Shown piece by piece: positions 8,467-17,563 of a DNA stretch of 64,000 bases. Both the position numbers and the translations under genes were made by a program. How positions within the stretch are numbered: position 1 is the first letter of the stretch; each line of letters begins with the position of its first letter. Origin of the DNA: Lachnospiraceae bacterium (GTDB lineage: Bacteria > Bacillota > Clostridia > Lachnospirales > Lachnospiraceae); assembly GCA_009774245.1 (NCBI GenBank), contig VSNM01000003.1, positions 116,150 through 180,149 of the forward strand. The letters are read 5' to 3'. The notes beneath the pieces are model-generated. The model was not told where the DNA came from. It saw nothing but the letters and a program-made list of their open reading frames with translations, and did not search any database.

Positions 8467-9792
8467 ATGCTGAGAAACAAAGATATCCTTGAACTAAAAA
8501 GGCGTTTTAAAAAGGAATCCTGCACAATCACAAGGATGTGCGGATGCTATGTGGACGCAAACAAAAATAAGATCGTTGAATTGAACGAGACCTTCCTAAA
8601 CCTCGAGGACGAAGAGTTTTTCAAGTACCTTGAGATCGCTAAAAAGGCACTTTCCGGAACGATCGGCAACAATCTGCTGGAGCTGAGCTTTGCCAAGGAG
8701 GAGGAAGAGCCCGGCGGAAAACAACAATATCTTCTGGGGCTTCGCGAGAGCGGGCTGAAAAATCCCGACTTGTTAGAACACCTCTATGACATGATCATCG
8801 ACAATTATGATTATGTGGGCAATTATCTGATCTTGATCTTTCACGATGCCTATGATGTGATAACTAAGACAAACGATGACCTCAAGCTCGACGAGTCCGA
8901 GGAGGTTTTTACTTATCTGCTGTGCGCCATCTGTCCGGTCAATCTCTCGAAGCCGGGACTCGGCTACCGCGCCGACTTAAACCGCATCGGCATCCGCATA
9001 CAGGACTGGGTTGTCGGAGCTCCTGATGTCGGATTCCTGTTTCCGTCTTTCGTGGAGCGCTCGACGGACATTCACGCGCTTACTTATTATGTCCGGGACG
9101 CCAGGGATTCGCACCGTGATTTTATCGAGGCAGCGCTTGGCTGTGGCGCGAAGCGGACTGCCACAGAGGAGCACAACACATTCAGCAGCATCGTAAAAAC
9201 TGCCATCGCCCCCATCATCGAAAACAGTGACGAGATGCTGATCAATATTCAGGAAAAATTGAACGATATCGCCGAGGAACACGAAGCCGCGATGGAAGAT
9301 CTGGTGGTCGTGGAACCGGAGGACTTCACACTCACCCCCGAGATCATCAAGGAGGTATTTGCGGACAGCGACATTCCCGATGCAGCCGTGGCACAGATTC
9401 AGAATCATTTCACAGAGGAGTTTCGTGAACAGCCGCCCGTCGTGAAAAACCTCGTGAACGAGAAAGCCATCGAGAAAAACAACAAGGAAAAGAAGGAGAT
9501 CAAGCTCCTCGAAGAAGTTGCCTCCTTAAAGCAGGAGCTAAAGGACACCAGACAGGAAAATGAGGAAAAAGCGGAACAGATCGAGACACTTGTGAAAATG
9601 GAAGCCCCTGTGAATCCCGAGGAAGCCAAAAACTGGGCGGAGGTATTCCTGCGCATGAAGCCCGACAAGGCAGAACAGATAAAATATCAGACGATTGACG
9701 GCCGGAGCTATCTCATGATTCCCATGGAGGAAAACGAGCACATCAATCTGAACGGAGTCGAGAAAACAATATCTGCCCAGGCTGATGTCTAA
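8467..9792 (+). CDS. DUF4317 family protein
   Basis: 441 residues, start supported by ACGGAGAACACC. The N-terminus (LELKRRFKKESCTITRMCGCYVD) and the segments ICPVNLSKPGLGY and DAPDVGFLFPSF-like (here GAPDVGFLFPSF) match DUF4317, a family of unknown function common in Lachnospiraceae. The C-terminal region at about 330-380 is a charged coiled coil. It is soluble with no signal peptide. It shares a promoter block with the Rpn gene but no operon. The function is unknown. Confidence 0.85.
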   Translation: MLRNKDILELKRRFKKESCTITRMCGCYVDANKNKIVELNETFLNLEDEEFFKYLEIAKKALSGTIGNNLLELSFAKEEEEPGGKQQYLLGLRESGLKNPDLLEHLYDMIIDNYDYVGNYLILIFHDAYDVITKTNDDLKLDESEEVFTYLLCAICPVNLSKPGLGYRADLNRIGIRIQDWVVGAPDVGFLFPSFVERSTDIHALTYYVRDARDSHRDFIEAALGCGAKRTATEEHNTFSSIVKTAIAPIIENSDEMLINIQEKLNDIAEEHEAAMEDLVVVEPEDFTLTPEIIKEVFADSDIPDAAVAQIQNHFTEEFREQPPVVKNLVNEKAIEKNNKEKKEIKLLEEVASLKQELKDTRQENEEKAEQIETLVKMEAPVNPEEAKNWAEVFLRMKPDKAEQIKYQTIDGRSYLMIPMEENEHINLNGVEKTISAQADV

Positions 9793-9812
9793 GATATTGA
9801 ATAACCTCGTGT

Positions 9813-9852
9813 GCATAAAAACCCTGGGGAAAATCCCACAGGGTTTTTATGC
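9813..9852. terminator. Bidirectional intrinsic terminator
   Basis: The palindrome GCATAAAAACCCTG...CAGGGTTTTTATGC has A and T tracts on both sides of the stem. It lies between the convergent DUF4317 and alpha/beta hydrolase genes and should terminate both. Confidence 0.85.
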
Positions 9853-9873
9853 ATATGTTCTATTTTTTATGTT

Positions 9874-10938
9874 CTATTTACCGATTGCTTCCATATAGAA
9901 ATCAACAATCTTTTCAAACAGCTCCTCGTCAAGCCGCGATGTCAGTTTCTTGTCGATCGTATCATTCCACTCTTTCTTTACCTCATCCGGGACCTCATCA
10001 TGGTACTCCTCCAAAATCTGGTTGTACTCTTCATTCAACTGTTCCATGTACGCCATGCGCTCCGGGCTGTGGTCCATCATCAGATTGCCGTGCTCCCTTC
10101 CCCCGAGCAGCACAAACTGCACATCATCCCGCGTAACCTTATCCCGGTTGGCGTAAATACAGGGACCGTCAAAACCGACAAAATTGTCCAGATCTCCCTG
10201 TACAATCATCACTGCCGTATGCTTCGCGCGGTTGATTCCGTCCGTCGCAGTGAGATTCATCCGGTCCCCAAAGGTCATGCGCAGCGTCAGCCAGATAAAC
10301 GGCTTCTCCACATAGACAAACGAGCCCAGAAGACTTTTGCCCACATAGGTCATCTCCTCCAGGCTGTTGTTGTATCCGGCCAGACTGGCAACCGCAATAA
10401 TATCATGGTCATAATTCAGGATGGCCGTTGTCGCAAAACCACCCCAGCTATGCCCGTACAGACAGATTGGCAGTCCGGCAAAGACAGGATTCTGCTCCAC
10501 ATAAGTCAGGGCGTTGTCCAGATCGATCACCGACTGTACAAGCCCGACACAACTGTCGCCGGTCGAAACGCCGCTCCCGGTGTTGTCATATGCGAATACC
10601 ATAAATCCATTGTCCACAAAATATTTCGTCTCGGCGATGTATCCCTCCGAATCTCCGCCAAGCCCGTGGGATACCACCACCAGTCCCTTTGATGTATTGT
10701 CCTTTCCGTAGATATACCCTGTCAGCGTCTCATCTCCAGAGGGAAACGTCACCGTCTCCCTCTCGAAATCCTCATAGTCCTCCCACCGCATATACTCGGA
10801 ATACTTCTTCTCCTCACTCCTGTTAAAATACTGCTTCATAAAATGATTGATCAGGGCAAAGGAGACAACAACAAAAATCACAACAACGATAATCACTGCG
10901 ATCAAAATAATCTTTAAAAGCCTGCCCTTTTTCTTCAT
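9874..10938 (-). CDS. Membrane-anchored alpha/beta hydrolase
   Basis: 354 residues with an N-terminal membrane anchor at about 9-29, then an alpha/beta hydrolase fold. The nucleophile elbow is GHSWGG (Ser164), the acidic residue lies near QGDLDNFVG (about 258) and the histidine in GREHGN (about 293). VVSHGLGG at about 88-95 supplies the oxyanion region. The catalytic domain probably faces outward. Substrate unknown: esterase, lipase or peptidase activity are all possible. It follows ileS on the same strand after a short gap and may be partly co-transcribed. Confidence 0.85.
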   Translation of the reverse strand: MKKKGRLLKIILIAVIIVVVIFVVVSFALINHFMKQYFNRSEEKKYSEYMRWEDYEDFERETVTFPSGDETLTGYIYGKDNTSKGLVVVSHGLGGDSEGYIAETKYFVDNGFMVFAYDNTGSGVSTGDSCVGLVQSVIDLDNALTYVEQNPVFAGLPICLYGHSWGGFATTAILNYDHDIIAVASLAGYNNSLEEMTYVGKSLLGSFVYVEKPFIWLTLRMTFGDRMNLTATDGINRAKHTAVMIVQGDLDNFVGFDGPCIYANRDKVTRDDVQFVLLGGREHGNLMMDHSPERMAYMEQLNEEYNQILEEYHDEVPDEVKKEWNDTIDKKLTSRLDEELFEKIVDFYMEAIGK

Positions 10939-11003
10939 GTCAATACACTTCCCACATCACACCTCCGCAATGCTATTGTCCGTTACCGCTCACTCGTTGC
11001 TGT

Positions 11004-14000
11004 TTACGCTTTCTCCAGGCCGATTTCAGCATTCTCGCCGTTAATGTTCCACGCTTTCGCATTGGGAAGCGCACTCCCGTCGTACACAAACGCGTCTGCC
11101 AGAACCTTGCCGCCGATCGCCTTCTCGTTCTTCCTTACAACCTCCGCGATCCTGTCATTTCCGCTGATATAGACATGAATGTGATCCATAACCTCAAAAC
11201 CGGAATCCTTGCGCATGGTCTGAATCTTGCTGATCACCTCATAGACAAAGCCTTCCTCGATCAGCTCCTCTGTCAGGTTGGTGTCGAGCACGACGGTAAC
11301 CGTGTTGTCCGCCTCCGTGACATACCCTTCCTTCTGCGAGATATCAATCAGCAAATCCTCCTCCGCAAGCTTCACCTCCACACCGTTTACATCAAAAGCG
11401 ATGAAGCCGTTTGCCTTCAGCTCATCCATCGCTGCATTCCCATCGACTGATGAAAGCCTTTCCTTGATACCGCCAAGCTGTTTGCCATATTTTGGTCCTA
11501 CCGTTTTTAGCTGCGGCTTGAAGGTGTATGTCGTAAACTCCCTGACATCCTCTGTAAACACTACCTTCTTGACATTCAGCTCATCCTCGATAATCTCCTG
11601 ATAAAATGTATCCAGCGTAAACGGCGCCTTGACAAACATGGTGCTGACCGGCTGCCTGTTCTTGATATTTGCCGTGTTTCTGCAGGCACGCCCCATGACA
11701 ACCGTCTTTAAGACAGCCTCCATATCTGCTTCCAGCTGCTGATCGATGCGTTTCTCATCAACAGGCGGGAAGTCGCACAGATGAATGCTCTCCGGTGCGG
11801 ACTTGTCAATACTGCGCACAAGATTCTGATAAATATCCTCTGTCATAAACGGAATCATGGGCGCCGCCGCCTTGGAGATCGTCACAAGCGCGGTGTAGAG
11901 CGTCATATACGCGTTGATCTTATCCTGCTCCATGCCCTTAGCCCAGAACCGCTCGCGGCTGCGCCTCACATACCAGTTGCTCATCTCATCGACAAACTCC
12001 TGTAATGCCCTCGCCGCCTCCGGAATCCTATAATTTTCAAGATTGCTGTCCACCTCGCCCACAACCGTGTTGAGCTTAGACAAAAGCCATTTATCCATCA
12101 CCGGAAGCTTGTCGTACTCAAGTGTATATTTCGTCGCATCAAATTCATCAATATTCGCGTAGAGCACAAAAAACGCATAGGTATTCCACAGCGTACCCAT
12201 AAATTTGCGCTGTCCCTCCTGCACTGCCTTTCCATGGAAACGATTCGGGAGCCACGGCGCGGAATTGATGTAAAAATACCAGCGGATTGCATCAGCGCCA
12301 TACGTTTCTAACGCCTCAAACGGATCGACGGCATTGCCCTTTGATTTGGACATCTTCTGCCCGTTCTCATCCTGCACATGACCGAGCACAATGACATTTT
12401 CATACGGCGCCCTGTCAAACAAAAGTGTAGACTCCGCCATCAGCGAGTAGAACCAGCCGCGCGTCTGATCAACCGCCTCCGATATAAACTGTGCCGGAAA
12501 CTGCTGCTCAAACAGGTCCTTATTCTCGAACGGATAATGATGCTGTGCAAACGGCATCGCGCCGGAGTCAAACCAGCAGTCAATCACCTCCGGAACCCTG
12601 TGCATTTCCTTGCCGCAGTCCGGGCATTTGAACGTCACTTCATCAATATAAGGTCTGTGCAGCTCCACCTTTGCCGCATCCGGATTTCCACTTCGGTCCG
12701 CAAGCTCCTGTCTGCTGCCGATGCACTCCTGATGACCACATTCGCACTCCCACACATTGAGCGGCGTGCCCCAGTAGCGGTTGCGCGAGATGCCCCAGTC
12801 CTGGATGTTTTCCAGCCAGTCGCCAAAGCGTCCCTTACCGATGGACTCCGGAATCCAGTTGACGGTATTGTTGTTGCGCACCAAATCCTCTTTTACTGCT
12901 GTCATTTTGATAAACCATGACTCGCGCGCATAATAAATTAACGGCGTGTCACAGCGCCAACAGTGCGGATACTCATGCTCAAATTTCGGCGCATCGAACA
13001 AAAGCCCTTTTTCCTCCAAATCCTTCAGGATCATTGGATCTGCTTTTTTTACGAAAACACCTGCATAGGCTGTCTCCTCCGTCATCTCACCCTTGCCGTT
13101 CACAAGCTGGACAAATGGCAGATCATACTTTCTGCCGACATTGGCATCGTCCTCACCAAACGCCGGTGCGATGTGTACGATACCAGTACCGTCTGTCATG
13201 GTGACATAGCTGTCGCAAGTGATGAAATGCGCCTTTTTGTGCTGCTTATCGATGATACCGGCCGCAAAGTCAAACAGCGGCTCATACGCCTTGTGCTCCA
13301 GATCAGTGCCCTTATAGCTTTCCAACACCTCATACGCCTTGTCGCCCTCATTTTCTGCTAATTTGCCGAGCACCTTGTCAAGGAGCGCCTCCGCCATATA
13401 ATACGTATAGCCGTCAGCAGCCTTCACCTTGCAGTAGGTCTCGTCAGGATTGACGCAGAGCGCCACATTTGACGGCAGCGTCCACGGCGTCGTCGTCCAT
13501 GCAAGGAAGTACGCATCCTCACCAACGACCTTAAACCGGACAACAGCCGAGCGCTCCTTGACCGTCTTATAGCCCTGCGCGACCTCCTGCGCTGACAGCG
13601 GTGTCCCACACCGCGGACAGTAGGGCACAATCTTAAAACCTTTATACAGAAGCTTTTTGTCCCAGATCTCCTTCAGCGCCCACCACTCGGACTCAATGAA
13701 ATTATCGTCATACGTTACGTAGGGATCGTCCATATCCGCCCAGAAACCAACTGTCCCGGAGAAATCCTCCCACATGCCCTTGTATTTCCAGACCGACTCC
13801 TTGCACTTTTTGATAAACGGCTCCATGCCGTACTCCTCGATCTGATCTTTGCCGTTAAGCCCCAGAAGCTTCTCAACCTCAAGCTCAACGGGAAGACCGT
13901 GCGTATCCCAGCCCGCCTTTCTCGGGACCATGTATCCCTTCATGGTGCGGTAGCGCGGGATCATATCCTTGATGACACGCGTCAGCACATGTCCGATATG

Positions 14001-14162
14001 CGGCTTGCCGTTTGCCGTCGGCGGACCGTCATAGAAGGTGTACGTCTCGCCCTTCCTGCGGCTGTCCATGCTCTTCCTGAAAATATCGTTGTCCTTCCAG
14101 AATTGTTCTACATTTTTTTCCCTGTCCACAAAGTTCAGGTTGGTGTCTACTTTGTTATACAT
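11004..14162 (-). CDS. ileS: Isoleucyl-tRNA synthetase
   Basis: 1052 residues, the length of the long eukaryote-like IleS type often linked to mupirocin tolerance. The HIGH motif is at 55-58 within PPTANGKPHIGHVLTR, and KMSKS (GQKMSKSKGNAVDP) lies around residue 600. The editing domain contains the TTTPWTLPSN motif. Zinc-type Cys pairs occur at YCPRCG and HCWRCD. It charges tRNA-Ile with isoleucine in the cytoplasm. An isoleucine T-box lies upstream, and a 43-residue ORF overlaps the start (ATGTATAA shared), so ileS translation is likely coupled to it. Confidence 0.98.
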   Translation of the reverse strand: MYNKVDTNLNFVDREKNVEQFWKDNDIFRKSMDSRRKGETYTFYDGPPTANGKPHIGHVLTRVIKDMIPRYRTMKGYMVPRKAGWDTHGLPVELEVEKLLGLNGKDQIEEYGMEPFIKKCKESVWKYKGMWEDFSGTVGFWADMDDPYVTYDDNFIESEWWALKEIWDKKLLYKGFKIVPYCPRCGTPLSAQEVAQGYKTVKERSAVVRFKVVGEDAYFLAWTTTPWTLPSNVALCVNPDETYCKVKAADGYTYYMAEALLDKVLGKLAENEGDKAYEVLESYKGTDLEHKAYEPLFDFAAGIIDKQHKKAHFITCDSYVTMTDGTGIVHIAPAFGEDDANVGRKYDLPFVQLVNGKGEMTEETAYAGVFVKKADPMILKDLEEKGLLFDAPKFEHEYPHCWRCDTPLIYYARESWFIKMTAVKEDLVRNNNTVNWIPESIGKGRFGDWLENIQDWGISRNRYWGTPLNVWECECGHQECIGSRQELADRSGNPDAAKVELHRPYIDEVTFKCPDCGKEMHRVPEVIDCWFDSGAMPFAQHHYPFENKDLFEQQFPAQFISEAVDQTRGWFYSLMAESTLLFDRAPYENVIVLGHVQDENGQKMSKSKGNAVDPFEALETYGADAIRWYFYINSAPWLPNRFHGKAVQEGQRKFMGTLWNTYAFFVLYANIDEFDATKYTLEYDKLPVMDKWLLSKLNTVVGEVDSNLENYRIPEAARALQEFVDEMSNWYVRRSRERFWAKGMEQDKINAYMTLYTALVTISKAAAPMIPFMTEDIYQNLVRSIDKSAPESIHLCDFPPVDEKRIDQQLEADMEAVLKTVVMGRACRNTANIKNRQPVSTMFVKAPFTLDTFYQEIIEDELNVKKVVFTEDVREFTTYTFKPQLKTVGPKYGKQLGGIKERLSSVDGNAAMDELKANGFIAFDVNGVEVKLAEEDLLIDISQKEGYVTEADNTVTVVLDTNLTEELIEEGFVYEVISKIQTMRKDSGFEVMDHIHVYISGNDRIAEVVRKNEKAIGGKVLADAFVYDGSALPNAKAWNINGENAEIGLEKA

Positions 14163-14286
14163 TGTTTTTCTTTACTCCTCTCGTTTTTATTGTCCTGCTT
14201 GTTTCTCTTTTCTTTTTTATGGACAGTGTGATAATCAGCTCCACAATATCCCCAATCATATCCAAAATCTCTGAAACAACATCCAT
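14155..14286 (-). CDS. 43-residue small ORF overlapping the ileS start
   Basis: The ATG at 14286 follows AAGGAGACAGTG, an excellent ribosome binding site. The peptide begins MDVVSEILDMIGDIVELI, a hydrophobic or amphipathic helix, and continues into a very basic tail rich in Lys and Arg. Its TAA overlaps the ileS start within ATGTATAA, so ribosomes finishing it could restart on ileS. It lies after the T-box terminator, so it is made only on read-through. No family recognised; it could be a coupling leader or a small membrane-active peptide. Confidence 0.55.
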   Translation of the reverse strand: MDVVSEILDMIGDIVELIITLSIKKKRETSRTIKTRGVKKNNV

Positions 14287-14311
14287 CACTGTCTCCTTCC
14301 CCTATTCGCGC

Positions 14312-14354
14312 GCCCCATGCGCCGCCTTAGCGGCATATTTCCTCTGCATGGGGC
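14312..14354. repeat. Hairpin repeat family B, copy 1
   Basis: Outer arms GCCCCATGC (14312-14320) and GCATGGGGC (14346-14354) enclose an inner hairpin GCCGC-CTTA-GCGGC followed by the conserved CATATTTCCTCTGCA. Related copies lie at 28831, 50421 and 51912. Here it separates the T-box terminator from the small ORF, so it is part of the ileS leader RNA. Confidence 0.6.
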
Positions 14355-14360
14355 TGTGCA

Positions 14361-14695
14361 TAAAAGGCTCCCATCCTGTAAATAGGACGAGAGCCTCACA
14401 ATCGTTATACCACCTAATTACTGCGTACTCCGTCTTCGTCCGCTTTTCCATCCGCAAAAGCATCAAAAACTTTTATACACGTTCCCTCTAACGCCGGGAA
14501 ATGCGTCAGCGCCTACTCTGAGCCGACACAGCAGCCAGACAGCATCATACCGCCCTGTCGTCAGACATTTCAGCCCGCAACTCAGGAGTGATCTTCGACA
14601 ATCCCATACTCGTACTGGTTTCCACCCAGAGCGTCATTTGCGCCCTCCCAGCTCTCTGTGACTTTCTGAAACTGTGTACTGTCTCCGTCATCGTC
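14361..14695 (-). ncRNA. T-box riboswitch (isoleucine) upstream of ileS
   Basis: Read on the minus strand, the leader carries Stem I motifs (GGAGACAGTACACAG, CAGAGAGCTGGG), a specifier region GAAGATCACTCC with the Ile codon AUC (complement at 14590-14592), the T-box-like AGGTGGTATAACGA (14402-14415) and a terminator hairpin GGCTCTCGTCCT...AGGATGGGAGCC followed by TTTT (14361-14396). Uncharged tRNA-Ile would stabilise the antiterminator and allow transcription of the small ORF and ileS. Boundaries are approximate. The T-box core deviates from the classical GGTGGNACC sequence. Confidence 0.85.
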
Positions 14696-14721
14696 TTTGT
14701 AATCATATAAAACATAGCATT

Positions 14722-14751
14722 AGTATAAACTTCACTCCGCTCACTTGTCAA
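14722..14751 (-). promoter_or_regulatory. Promoter of the ileS T-box leader
   Basis: On the minus strand TTGACA (14746-14751) and TATACT (14722-14727) are separated by 18 bases. It lies about 30 bases before the first Stem I motifs. Confidence 0.75.
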
Positions 14752-14788
14752 GTGAAAAAGCGAAATCTACACTCCGCTATCTTGTACT

Positions 14789-14921
14789 ATTACTGTTCAC
14801 TCCGTTCCAGTAACGGGTAAAAATCCATGCAAAATTTGCTTCGCAAATGGATTTTTACTTGCAACCGCTACATTTTCTCACGGACTTAGCAGTAAATGCT
14901 AAGTCCTGTCTGAACAGTAAC
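14789..14921. mobile_element. 133-bp MITE, copy 2, with 8-bp target duplication
   Basis: Terminal inverted repeats TTACTGTTCA (14790-14799) and TGAACAGTAA (14911-14920) enclose two internal hairpins: AAAAATCCAT...ATGGATTTTT with inner TTTGCTTCGCAAA, and ACTTAGCA...TGCTAAGT. CTTGTACT occurs directly on both sides (14781-14788 and 14922-14929), the expected 8-bp target duplication. It has no coding capacity. It shares its sequence with the element at 59212-59344. Confidence 0.85.
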
Positions 14922-15076
14922 CTTGTACTTTCTCCACAGATATCAGATTTTGTTGCTGCCAATGCTGACACAGTTCCTTAGTTCCGTGTGAATTGATGAA
15001 ATTGTCACATAATCGACTCTTTTTGAGGAACTGTTTGGCAAAATAGACAAAAATGTCCACTGGCCAATTCTGTCCC

Positions 15077-15105
15077 TTGAAAATTACCTCGAATATGCTT
15101 ACAGT
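15077..15105 (+). promoter_or_regulatory. Promoter of the secreted-peptide gene
   Basis: TTGAAA (15077-15082), 17 bases, then TACAGT (15100-15105) with a TG just upstream of the -10. It lies 120 bases before the peptide start. A perfect 11-bp hairpin (TGCGGCTGCAT with ATGCAGCCGCA, 15145-15173) follows in the leader and could act as attenuator or RNA stabiliser. Confidence 0.5.
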
Positions 15106-15223
15106 AATATTATCTTAACTATTTCATTCCTCATAGTTAGTTTTTGCGGCTGCATTACAGTTATGCAGCCGCATTCCATGAGGTCTGGAAATTATGTATT
15201 TTATAAAACGGAGGTTTTTACAA

Positions 15224-15394
15224 ATGAAAAATTTTAATTGCAAAAAAATTCTTATGACGCTTGCGCTTGTAATTATTATCCAGAATGGCGCGATCATTGT
15301 GACAAACACTGACGGGAATACCGGTTCTTATTCGGAGGATAGCGGTATTGCTCCATACAGTGACTTGCCTCCCTACGATGAAAGTATCGACTGA
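15224..15394 (+). CDS. Secreted small peptide, candidate signalling pheromone precursor
   Basis: 56 residues from the ATG at 15224, preceded by GGAGG. It has a Lys-containing N-terminus (MKNFNCKKIL), a hydrophobic stretch MTLALVIIIQNGAIIV typical of an export signal, and a short acidic, Pro/Tyr-rich tail ending APYSDLPPYDESID. It converges on, and overlaps by 22 bases, the large XRE-type regulator at 15373. A short exported peptide beside an XRE-helical-repeat regulator is the arrangement of RRNPP quorum-sensing systems, in which a processed C-terminal fragment is re-imported and binds the regulator. The mature form is unknown; the pairing is inferred from position and shape. Confidence 0.7.
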   Translation: MKNFNCKKILMTLALVIIIQNGAIIVTNTDGNTGSYSEDSGIAPYSDLPPYDESID

Positions 15395-17256
15395 TGCAAC
15401 TTATTTTCATAAAACTTTTCATGAAAATCCTGTCTGCAAAAATGACTGAGTAAAACACATTGTTTCAAGCACTTAGTCATTTTTGCCTGATAAGTAAACT
15501 GCTTATCTTGCATTTGCTTCTCCCTTTCATTCCATAGCATATTATAAAGAATATTATCTATTATGCAGATCCTCTTACATGCTAAAGACTCTTTCAGAAT
15601 CTTTTTATCTAAATCTGTTGCTGCCTGATATTTACCCAGATTACCCAATTCACTTGCTACATATGACATGACAAATTCATACATAACAATACAGTCTGAC
15701 AGCAAATATTTTTTCTCATACATCTCAAAAAAGTGAAGTAGAAATTCAATTTGATGCATTTTCTCTATTCCATTAAGTCCTTGTATTTTTTTGCGAATGC
15801 ATGACACTTCCATCTCTGTCAAATACATCTCATCAACATTAAAGCATTTTTCCATTTTCAATGTACATTGAAGAGCCTCCTCTTCACGTCTCACAAATTC
15901 ATCATTGGTAATCTTATGCTCCATCCAATCCAACGATGCTTCCAAATCTATCATATACTGTCTATTTTCTGGAATTTCGAGATCTATCCGCTCCCGCATC
16001 TGCGTCAGCAGTTCTCTGCATTTCACGAAATCCCTATTATTGCGACAAGTGAGCATCTGCTTTTTCAATTGCAGCACTTCCCTGTCATTTGTCACAATTC
16101 GCGTGCGCTGAAATTCTTTGGATAAACCAACCCTTCTCAACAACACTCCCAGGGCATCGCGCTGCATGTTGGCTTCCCTCTTTTCTGCCCTGCGCAGTGT
16201 CCTGACAGAACAGACTCCATCACACAGCTGCTTCTGCGTGAGACCATACATCTCCCTTCGGATGCGCAGAACATCTCCAATATAAAATACCCACCTCTGC
16301 TGATACAGGTACGTGCAATCCTGCATATACGCCGGCACATCGTATTCCATATAAAGCTTTTTCAGCAGCCTGGCCAATTCGCTGCTCTCATGATACTCTG
16401 ACTGCAGCTTTTCGTCTTCGCCTGATTCCCTATCCATGCACTTCAGTAGTTTCATCTTCATCTCCAGGAGCTCCAATAGATAAAAGGCTCTCCCTGTATC
16501 ACGCAGCATTTCAATAGCCTGATTACAGATCTGCAGGCTTTCCCGCAGACACTCCTCTGTGCATTGATTCTGTTCTGAAAAAATCTCCTGCATAAAATAA
16601 TACGCGATCTTTGGATAGATTTTTACCTTTGACAAGTCATCGTAAACGGCCTTCTCCACATAAGCCAGCAATTCCTTGCATTTGGCTGCATAATTTGCGC
16701 CTTTGTGATACCATTCATACTCCAGGAGCATATTGATTTCCTGAATGGACAACAGTTTCTTCTCCAGGCACATATCCTCCACATCAGGAATCGTGCATTT
16801 TACTGCTTTCTCATAGCAATCGGCAAGTTGCTGCTGGTCCGCCTGTTGCTGTTTCATAATCTCCGCCCGCATCACCAGACAGAATTGCTGTTTGATCCTG
16901 TCATGCACCGGCGGCTCTTCCTCATATGCGAGGAGCAGCTCCTGCGCATGCTTCGTCTCCCGCCGTTCTATCGCACACAAAATATTTCTCTGATGCTCCC
17001 ATTCCGCATAATCCTCGATATTGAGCAGATTCTCATACAGGTCACTGGAAACTCCCAATCTTCCCAGCAGGCGGTCCCGCATATTTTTCGGAACGGGACG
17101 CTGCTCTTTCTCAATTCTTGCGAGCTGACTGACCATCATCAGCCCCTCAGATAACTGCTCCAGGTAAATCTTTTCCTCTTTGCGTATTTTTCTCAACAAT
17201 TTCAGAAAACCCTGATCTGTATTCACCGGAATTTTCACACCCTTCTTCCTTCGCAT
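15373..17256 (-). CDS. Large XRE-type regulator with helical repeats and two HTH domains
   Basis: 627 residues, almost entirely helical. A first XRE-like helix-turn-helix lies at about 15-70 (LLRKIRKEEKIYLEQLSEGL, then SQLARIEKEQRPVP), followed by TPR-like helices. A second lies at about 329-390 (VLRIRREMYGLTQKQLCDGV, then VRTLRRAEKREAN), again followed by helical repeats. The two halves look like an ancient tandem duplication. This architecture suggests a peptide-binding regulator of RRNPP type, with the convergent small peptide as likely ligand. A truncated paralogue lies at 49830-50267. Targets are unknown; no adjacent co-directional operon is evident. Confidence 0.75.
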   Translation of the reverse strand: MRRKKGVKIPVNTDQGFLKLLRKIRKEEKIYLEQLSEGLMMVSQLARIEKEQRPVPKNMRDRLLGRLGVSSDLYENLLNIEDYAEWEHQRNILCAIERRETKHAQELLLAYEEEPPVHDRIKQQFCLVMRAEIMKQQQADQQQLADCYEKAVKCTIPDVEDMCLEKKLLSIQEINMLLEYEWYHKGANYAAKCKELLAYVEKAVYDDLSKVKIYPKIAYYFMQEIFSEQNQCTEECLRESLQICNQAIEMLRDTGRAFYLLELLEMKMKLLKCMDRESGEDEKLQSEYHESSELARLLKKLYMEYDVPAYMQDCTYLYQQRWVFYIGDVLRIRREMYGLTQKQLCDGVCSVRTLRRAEKREANMQRDALGVLLRRVGLSKEFQRTRIVTNDREVLQLKKQMLTCRNNRDFVKCRELLTQMRERIDLEIPENRQYMIDLEASLDWMEHKITNDEFVRREEEALQCTLKMEKCFNVDEMYLTEMEVSCIRKKIQGLNGIEKMHQIEFLLHFFEMYEKKYLLSDCIVMYEFVMSYVASELGNLGKYQAATDLDKKILKESLACKRICIIDNILYNMLWNEREKQMQDKQFTYQAKMTKCLKQCVLLSHFCRQDFHEKFYENKLHQSILSS

Positions 17257-17319
17257 CGTTTATCTATTGTCCCTCTCTATAAACTCTGAAAATACTTTCT
17301 CCACATGTCATAAATATTG

Positions 17320-17362
17320 AAAATAACTCGTGAATCAAACAAATTGCTTCACAAGTTATTTT
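17320..17362. terminator. Inverted repeat in the gap before the small membrane protein
   Basis: AAAATAACTCGTGAA (17320-17334) pairs with TTCACAAGTTATTTT (17348-17362) with one mismatch, AT-rich on both sides. It lies upstream of the regulator's start, so it may end transcription arriving from elsewhere or be an operator. The rest of the 17257-17563 gap shows nothing clear. Confidence 0.35.
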
Positions 17363-17563
17363 TAAATTTATTACATTTTAACCATACAAACAAGGGACAG
17401 AGTTGTCCAATTTGGAGGAAACGACACTTGCTTCCCCATATCGCCTTGACTGCTGTTGAAAATTCCATTATGCTTAGGTAGGAATTGAATTTAGTTTCCA
17501 TACATCGCTTTATCAATCACAATCGGTATTTATGAGGTCAGCACGAAAAAAAGGGGGCTTACT

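Noticed and set aside
12378..12920. Long plus-strand ORF inside ileS
   Set aside because: It is antisense to conserved ileS coding sequence and shows no ribosome site or family similarity.
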